The notes below the pieces were generated by a model, which was given only the letters and a program-made list of their open reading frames with translations, was not told the DNA's origin and made no database searches. This document shows, piece by piece, positions 7,318-11,045 of a DNA stretch of 11,045 nucleotides. The first letter of the stretch is position 1. Every line of letters begins with the position of its first letter. Position numbers and translations under genes: made by a program. The stretch is from positions 1 to 11,045 of the forward strand of contig JAQGNC010000152.1 of NCBI GenBank assembly GCA_028292065.1. Reading direction: 5' to 3'. Source of the stretch: Betaproteobacteria bacterium (GTDB lineage: Bacteria > Pseudomonadota > Gammaproteobacteria > Burkholderiales > SG8-41).

Positions 7318-9220
7318 TTTCGACATGAACCCGGGCGTCGAGATGCGCGACGCGGAGCTCGAGCTCCACCACTTCCGCGTCCGGCTCGGCATCGCGTCCA
7401 CGTTCGTGCTCGTCATGTTCGGTCTGCTCTTCGCGCGCTTTTTCTATCTCCAGATCGTGATGCACGATCACTACCACACGCTGGCAGAAGCGAACCGCAT
7501 CTCGATCCTGCCGATCGTTCCCAACCGCGGAATCATCGTCGACCGCAACGGCGTCGTGCTCGCGACCAACTACTCGGCCTACACGCTCGAGATCACGCCG
7601 AGCAAGGTCGACAGCCTGGAGGCGACGATCGACGAGATCGCGACCCTGGTCGAGATCACCCCGCGCGATCGCCGCCGCTTCAAGAAGCTGCTGGAAGAGA
7701 GCAAGCGCTTCGAGAGCCTGCCGATCCGGACGAGGCTCTCCGACGAGGAGATCGCGCGCTTCGCCGCGAACCGCTACCGTTTTCCGGGCGTCGACGTGCG
7801 CGCGCGCCTTTTCCGCTCGTATCCGCAGGGTGAGCTCTTTTCGCACGTCATCGGCCATATCGGGCGCGTAAACGTCAAGGACCTCGAGAAGCTCGACGCC
7901 GAAGGCCGCAGCTCCAACTATCGCGGCACCGATTACATCGGCAAGACCGGGCTCGAGTACACCTACGAAGACCAGCTCCACGGCACGACCGGCGTGGAGC
8001 AGGTCGAAGTCGACTCGGGCGGACGCGCGGTGCGGGCGCTGTCGCGGACCTCGCCGATCTCCGGCAGCAACCTCGTGCTCAAGATCGATGCGAGGCTGCA
8101 GGAAGTCGTGTTCAACGCTTTCGGCGACCGCCGCGGCGCGCTCGTCGCGATCGAACCCGAAAGCGGAGGCGTGCTCGCGTTCGTGAGCAAACCCGGTTTC
8201 GACCCGAACCTCTTCGTCGACGGCATCGACCAGGAAAACTGGAACGAGCTCAACACCTCGCCCGACAAGCCGATGGTCAACCGCGCGCTCGCCGGCACCT
8301 ATCCGCCCGGATCGACGTTCAAGCCTTTCATGGCGATGGCCGCGCTCACTTACGGCAAGCGCACGCCCGGCCAGACCATTTCGGATCCCGGTTTCTACAA
8401 CTTCGGCGGCCACACCTTCCGCGATGACAAGGTCGGCGGCCACGGCTCGGTCGACATGTACAAATCGATCGTCGCCTCGTGCGACACCTACTACTACGCG
8501 CTCGCGAACGACCTCGGCATCGACGCGATCTCGCGCTTCATGGGCTCGCTCGGCTTCGGCAGCCGCACCGGGATCGACGTTGCGGGCGAAGTCGAAGGGG
8601 TGCTGCCGTCGCAGGCGTGGAAGAAGAAGCGCTTCAGGAAACCCGAGCAGCAGAAGTGGTACGCCGGCGAGACGATCAGCATCGGCATCGGCCAGGGCTA
8701 CAACTCGTACACCCCGCTGCAGCTCGCCGCCGCGACCGCGACGCTCGCCAACGACGGCGTGATGTTCCGTCCGCACCTGGTCAACTACGTCGAAGAGGTG
8801 CACACCCGCCAGCGCACCTCGATCGAGCCTGCGCCCATACGAACGCTCGACTGGAAGCGCGAGCACATCGCGACGATCAAGAACGCGATGGTCGGGGTCA
8901 ACAAGGAAGGCACTTCGGCGCGCGCTTTCGCGGGCGCGCCTTACTCCAGCGGCGGCAAGACCGGCACCGCGCAGGTCATCGGCCTCAAAGGCGAGAAATA
9001 CGTCGAGAGCCGAGTCGCCGAGCGCTTTCGCGATCACGCGCTCTTCATCGCCTACGCGCCGGCTGAGCGGCCGAAGATCGCGCTCGCGGTGATCGTGGAG
9101 AACTCGGGTTTCGGCGCGCGCGCGGCGGCGCCGATCGCGCGCCAGGTTTTCGATTACTGGCTCACCGGCAAGGACGTGTCGAAACCGGTCAAGGACGACG
9201 ACGATGCACCCCGGTATTAG
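7310..9220 (+). CDS. mrdA: Penicillin-binding protein 2 (elongasome transpeptidase)
   Basis: PBP2 cross-links the lateral-wall peptidoglycan made by RodA. The 636-residue protein has a short cytosolic tail, one transmembrane helix at about residues 24-45 (ASTFVLVMFGLLFARFFYLQ), and a dimerisation/pedestal region including PNRGIIVDRNGVVLATN. The C-terminal transpeptidase domain shows all three motifs: S335-TFK (in PPGSTFKPF), S390-CD, and K550-TGTAQ. Length is normal for the family. The ATG at 7310 overlaps the mreD stop by 8 bases; the only upstream purine cluster is a weak GGA, so coupling from mreD is likely. Its end overlaps rodA by 17 bases, the expected pairing of a class B PBP with its SEDS partner. 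Confidence 0.97.
   Translation: MSDFDMNPGVEMRDAELELHHFRVRLGIASTFVLVMFGLLFARFFYLQIVMHDHYHTLAEANRISILPIVPNRGIIVDRNGVVLATNYSAYTLEITPSKVDSLEATIDEIATLVEITPRDRRRFKKLLEESKRFESLPIRTRLSDEEIARFAANRYRFPGVDVRARLFRSYPQGELFSHVIGHIGRVNVKDLEKLDAEGRSSNYRGTDYIGKTGLEYTYEDQLHGTTGVEQVEVDSGGRAVRALSRTSPISGSNLVLKIDARLQEVVFNAFGDRRGALVAIEPESGGVLAFVSKPGFDPNLFVDGIDQENWNELNTSPDKPMVNRALAGTYPPGSTFKPFMAMAALTYGKRTPGQTISDPGFYNFGGHTFRDDKVGGHGSVDMYKSIVASCDTYYYALANDLGIDAISRFMGSLGFGSRTGIDVAGEVEGVLPSQAWKKKRFRKPEQQKWYAGETISIGIGQGYNSYTPLQLAAATATLANDGVMFRPHLVNYVEEVHTRQRTSIEPAPIRTLDWKREHIATIKNAMVGVNKEGTSARAFAGAPYSSGGKTGTAQVIGLKGEKYVESRVAERFRDHALFIAYAPAERPKIALAVIVENSGFGARAAAPIARQVFDYWLTGKDVSKPVKDDDDAPRY
9191..9195 (+). promoter_or_regulatory. 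Ribosome binding site of rodA inside mrdA
   Basis: AAGGA, 8 bases before the ATG at 9204. It is one of the few clear Shine-Dalgarno sites in the window and supports the rodA start that overlaps the end of mrdA by 17 bases. Confidence 0.6.
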
Positions 9221-10307
9221 GCGCATCGGGCGGTTCTTCACCGCGCACCTCGATTCGCCGCTCCTCGGCGCGACGCTGCTGCTCATGCTCGCCGGGCTGG
9301 TCGTGCTCTACAGCGCGTCGAACGCGAACCTGGGGCGCACCAGCGGCCAGCTCATGAACATGCTCGTCGCCCTCGGCATCATGTGGGTGTTCGCGCAGAT
9401 ACCACCGCATTACCTGTTGCGTCTATCGGTGCCGGTGTATGTCGTCGGGCTTCTGCTGCTCGTCGCCGTCGCGCTCTTCGGCGAAGTGGTCAATGGGGCG
9501 CGGCGCTGGCTGCACATGGGCGTCACCCGCATCCAGCCGTCCGAAATCATGAAGATCGCCGCCCCGCTCATGCTCGCTTGGTATTTCGATCGTTACGAAG
9601 CGACGTTGAAGCTCAAGAACTATGTCGTCGGCGCGGTCCTGCTGCTGGTGCCGGTCGCGCTCATCGCGCGCCAGCCCGACCTCGGAACCGCGGTGCTGAT
9701 CTTCGCGAGCGGCTGTTACGTGATCTTCCTCGCGGGCCTGTCGTGGAAAGTCATCATCGGCCTCGCGATCGCCGGCGGCGCGAGCTTGCCGCTGGTGTGG
9801 TCGGTGCTTCACGATTACCAGCGCCAGCGCGTGCTGACCCTGCTCGATCCTTCGCAGGACCCGCTCGGCGCGGGCTATCACACGATCCAGTCGACGATCG
9901 CCCTGGGCTCCGGCGGCCTCGCGGGCAAAGGCTGGCTGAGCGGCTCGCAGACCCACCTCGACTTCATCCCCGAGCGCACGACCGACTTCATCTTCGCGGT
10001 GTACTCGGAGGAATTCGGGCTGATCGGCAACGGCGTGCTGCTCATCCTCTTCCTGCTCGTCATCGCCCGGGGCGCCGCGATCACCGCGAACGCGCCGACG
10101 CTTTTCGCGAGGCTTCTCGGCGGCTCGATCACCCTCACCTTCTTCACCTACGCGTTCGTGAACATGGGAATGGTGGCCGGCATCCTGCCGGTCGTCGGCG
10201 TGCCGCTGCCGCTCGTGAGCTACGGCGGCACGGCGCTGGTGACAATCTGTCTCGGATTGGGCATCCTCATGAGCATCCATACGCATAAGAAGCTGGTGCA
10301 GACGTGA
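9204..10307 (+). CDS. rodA: RodA, SEDS peptidoglycan glycosyltransferase
   Basis: RodA (also called MrdB) polymerises lipid II into glycan strands in the elongasome, paired with PBP2. The 367-residue protein is close to the E. coli length and has about ten membrane helices. SEDS landmarks are visible: NGARRWLHMGVTRIQPSE, IARQPDLGTAVLIF, PERTTDFIFAVYSEEFGLIG and the C-terminal PVVGVPLPLVSYGGTA. D261 in the TDFIFAV motif corresponds in position to the essential D262 of E. coli RodA. The stop (TGA, 10305-10307) is followed within 3 bases by a heptamer tandem repeat, so transcription into rlpA must cross repeat DNA. Confidence 0.97.
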   Translation: MHPGIRRIGRFFTAHLDSPLLGATLLLMLAGLVVLYSASNANLGRTSGQLMNMLVALGIMWVFAQIPPHYLLRLSVPVYVVGLLLLVAVALFGEVVNGARRWLHMGVTRIQPSEIMKIAAPLMLAWYFDRYEATLKLKNYVVGAVLLLVPVALIARQPDLGTAVLIFASGCYVIFLAGLSWKVIIGLAIAGGASLPLVWSVLHDYQRQRVLTLLDPSQDPLGAGYHTIQSTIALGSGGLAGKGWLSGSQTHLDFIPERTTDFIFAVYSEEFGLIGNGVLLILFLLVIARGAAITANAPTLFARLLGGSITLTFFTYAFVNMGMVAGILPVVGVPLPLVSYGGTALVTICLGLGILMSIHTHKKLVQT

Positions 10308-10310
10308 TTG

Positions 10311-10345
10311 AGGGTGAAGGGTGAAGGGTGAAGGGTGAAGGGTTG
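10311..10345 (+). repeat. Heptamer tandem repeat after rodA stop (single arm)
   Basis: Four perfect AGGGTGA units (10311-10338) and one divergent AGGGTTG (10339-10345), starting 3 bases after the rodA stop. In sense orientation the phase can also be read as GTGAAGG, matching the GTGA-G-G pattern after the other stops. No inverted arm is seen downstream. Confidence 0.85.
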
Positions 10346-10378
10346 GCGGCACAGAGGGAGTATTGATAACGAACAAGT

Positions 10379-10444
10379 ATGAAAAGGGGTCGCGGCAGCG
10401 ACAACCCGCCCTCGCCCCGCACGGCGGGGAGAGGGATGGGGTGA
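10379..10444 (+). other. 21-codon mini-ORF ahead of rlpA, possible relic of the original start
   Basis: ATG AAA AGG at 10379 looks like the start of a lipoprotein signal peptide (Met-Lys-Arg). It reads only 21 codons, through the repeat, to TGA at 10442-10444, overlapping the GTG at 10441 (GTGA). If the repeat were removed with the right number of bases, this ATG could read into the rlpA signal peptide. I infer an insertion after the original start codon; it may now act as a coupled leader. Confidence 0.35.
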
Positions 10445-10459
10445 GGGGCAGGCGGGTTG
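10402..10459 (-). repeat. CCCCTCACCCC repeat family, copy 2, at the rlpA 5' end
   Basis: Between perfect 9-base outer arms CAACCCGCC (10402-10410) and GGCGGGTTG (10451-10459) lies the minus-strand copy of the family: on the minus strand it reads CCCCTCACCCC, ATCCCTCTCCCC, GCCGTGC, GGGGCGAGGG (10448-10409). It is the reverse-orientation relative of 6726-6763. It sits inside the 5' end of rlpA and contains the probable GTG start. Confidence 0.75.
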
Positions 10460-11045
10460 GTTGCGCTTCTCCACACGTCCGCGCCATTGTCGCCGCCGCG
10501 GTCGTCTGCGCAGTCCTCAGCGCCTGCGGCTCCGCCCCCACCAAGCGCGACGGCCCGATCGATCGCGCCGAGCGCCCTGCCCGCGTCGGCAAAGCCCCGT
10601 CCTCCTCGCCGTCATCGCCGCGCGCCAGCCGCGGCGGCGGCTATTACCTCGACGACGGCCCCGGCGACTCGCCGCCCGCGGACATCGACACCATTCCCGA
10701 TGCGGTGCCCAGGCTCGAGCCCCTGCACCGCGGCGCGATGCGGCCTTACGTGGTGATGGGGCAGTCGTACACCCCGATGACCGAGCTCACGCCGTACAAG
10801 GCGCGCGGCAGCGCGTCATGGTACGGCCGGCGCTACCACGGCAAGCAGACTTCATCCGGCGAGCTCTACGACATGTACTCGATGACCGCGGCGCATCCGG
10901 TGCTGCCGATTCCGAGCTATGTGCGGGTGACCAACGTCACCAACGGCAAATCGGTCGTGGTGCGAGTCAACGACCGCGGACCTTTCATCGACAGCCGGCT
11001 CATCGATCTGTCATACACCGCCGCGCATCGTATCGGCGTGCTCGC
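10441..11045 (+). CDS. rlpA: RlpA family lipoprotein (septal ring lytic transglycosylase), 3' end missing
   Basis: RlpA is an outer-membrane lipoprotein that binds denuded glycan; in Pseudomonas aeruginosa it cleaves it. About 201 residues are visible before the window ends. Taking GTG 10441 as start gives a signal peptide (RGRR, then IVAAAVVCAVLSAC) with lipobox LSAC and acylated C29. A low-complexity Pro/Ser/Arg linker follows, then the double-psi beta-barrel domain from about residue 121 (GSASWYGRRYHGKQTSSGE). E141 and D178 (in VNDRGPF) are 37 residues apart, as are E120 and D157 of the P. aeruginosa enzyme, so lytic activity is likely. The C-terminal SPOR domain, if present, lies beyond the window. 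The start is uncertain: GTG 10441 is inside a repeat, with GAGG 6 bases upstream; TTG 10363 is an alternative. Confidence 0.88.
   Translation, partial: MRGRRVGCASPHVRAIVAAAVVCAVLSACGSAPTKRDGPIDRAERPARVGKAPSSSPSSPRASRGGGYYLDDGPGDSPPADIDTIPDAVPRLEPLHRGAMRPYVVMGQSYTPMTELTPYKARGSASWYGRRYHGKQTSSGELYDMYSMTAAHPVLPIPSYVRVTNVTNGKSVVVRVNDRGPFIDSRLIDLSYTAAHRIGVL

Noticed and set aside
7166..9286. 706-codon open frame on the minus strand opposite mrdA
   Set aside because: It mirrors the PBP2 coding sequence (all three PBP motifs are on the other strand), is rich in Arg/Asp/Val as expected from antisense of GC-rich codons, and has no family features.
10343..10370. Promoter for rlpA (TTGGCG, 16 bases, GATAAC)
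   Set aside because: Only 3 and 4 of 6 consensus matches, and the -35 overlaps the last heptamer unit; too weak to list as a feature.
10457..10756. 99-codon plus-strand frame rich in Ser, Pro and Ala
   Set aside because: It is the rlpA signal peptide and linker read in the wrong frame; the rlpA frame shows a lipobox and then the double-psi beta-barrel motifs.

Overview
The window looks like a housekeeping segment of a GC-rich, probably betaproteobacterial chromosome. The order is (pyrE)-hypothetical-gatB-gatA-gatC on one side, and mreB-mreC-mreD-mrdA(PBP2)-rodA-rlpA diverging from it. This order and the protein sequences (for example the MreC, MreD and PBP2 N-termini) fit Betaproteobacteria; no species can be named from the sequence alone.

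Layout. Positions 1-205 hold the C-terminal end of pyrE (+), which overlaps a small secreted coiled-coil protein of unknown function (198-896, +). A convergent gap (897-1141) carries an imperfect inverted-repeat element and a heptamer tandem repeat. gatB, gatA and gatC (1142-4565, -, transcribed gatC->gatA->gatB) encode the tRNA-dependent amidotransferase that makes Gln-tRNA(Gln) and/or Asn-tRNA(Asn). A short divergent promoter region (4566-4653) has back-to-back -10 hexamers that overlap. Rightward from it run the elongasome genes: the MreB filament, the MreC and MreD scaffold, the PBP2 transpeptidase and the RodA glycosyltransferase. They are followed by the start of the septal/peptidoglycan lipoprotein gene rlpA, which the window edge cuts off. 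Together these build and shape the lateral cell wall.

The genes are ordinary; the joints between them are not. Almost every gap is filled with a repeat. Three joints (gatC/gatA, gatA/gatB, mreB/mreC) hold a long hairpin whose arms are tandem 7- or 8-base units reading GTGAGGC, GTGAACGG or GGGAGGC on the coding strand. The hairpins start at or just after the upstream stop codon and end just before, or within about 10 bases of, the next start codon, so folding them would bring stop and start together. Single-armed versions follow the stops of gatB and rodA. A second family (core CCCCTCACCCC...GGGGCGAGGG) occurs twice in opposite orientations, at the 5' ends of mreD and rlpA. There it appears to have displaced the original start and to supply sequence around the new one. 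In front of mreC, mreD and rlpA, a repeat-encoded mini-ORF ends exactly at the start codon (TAATG, TAG|TTG, GTGA), which suggests termination-reinitiation. This repeat-at-the-joint architecture is the feature of the window most worth pursuing; whether it is functional or only tolerated cannot be settled here.
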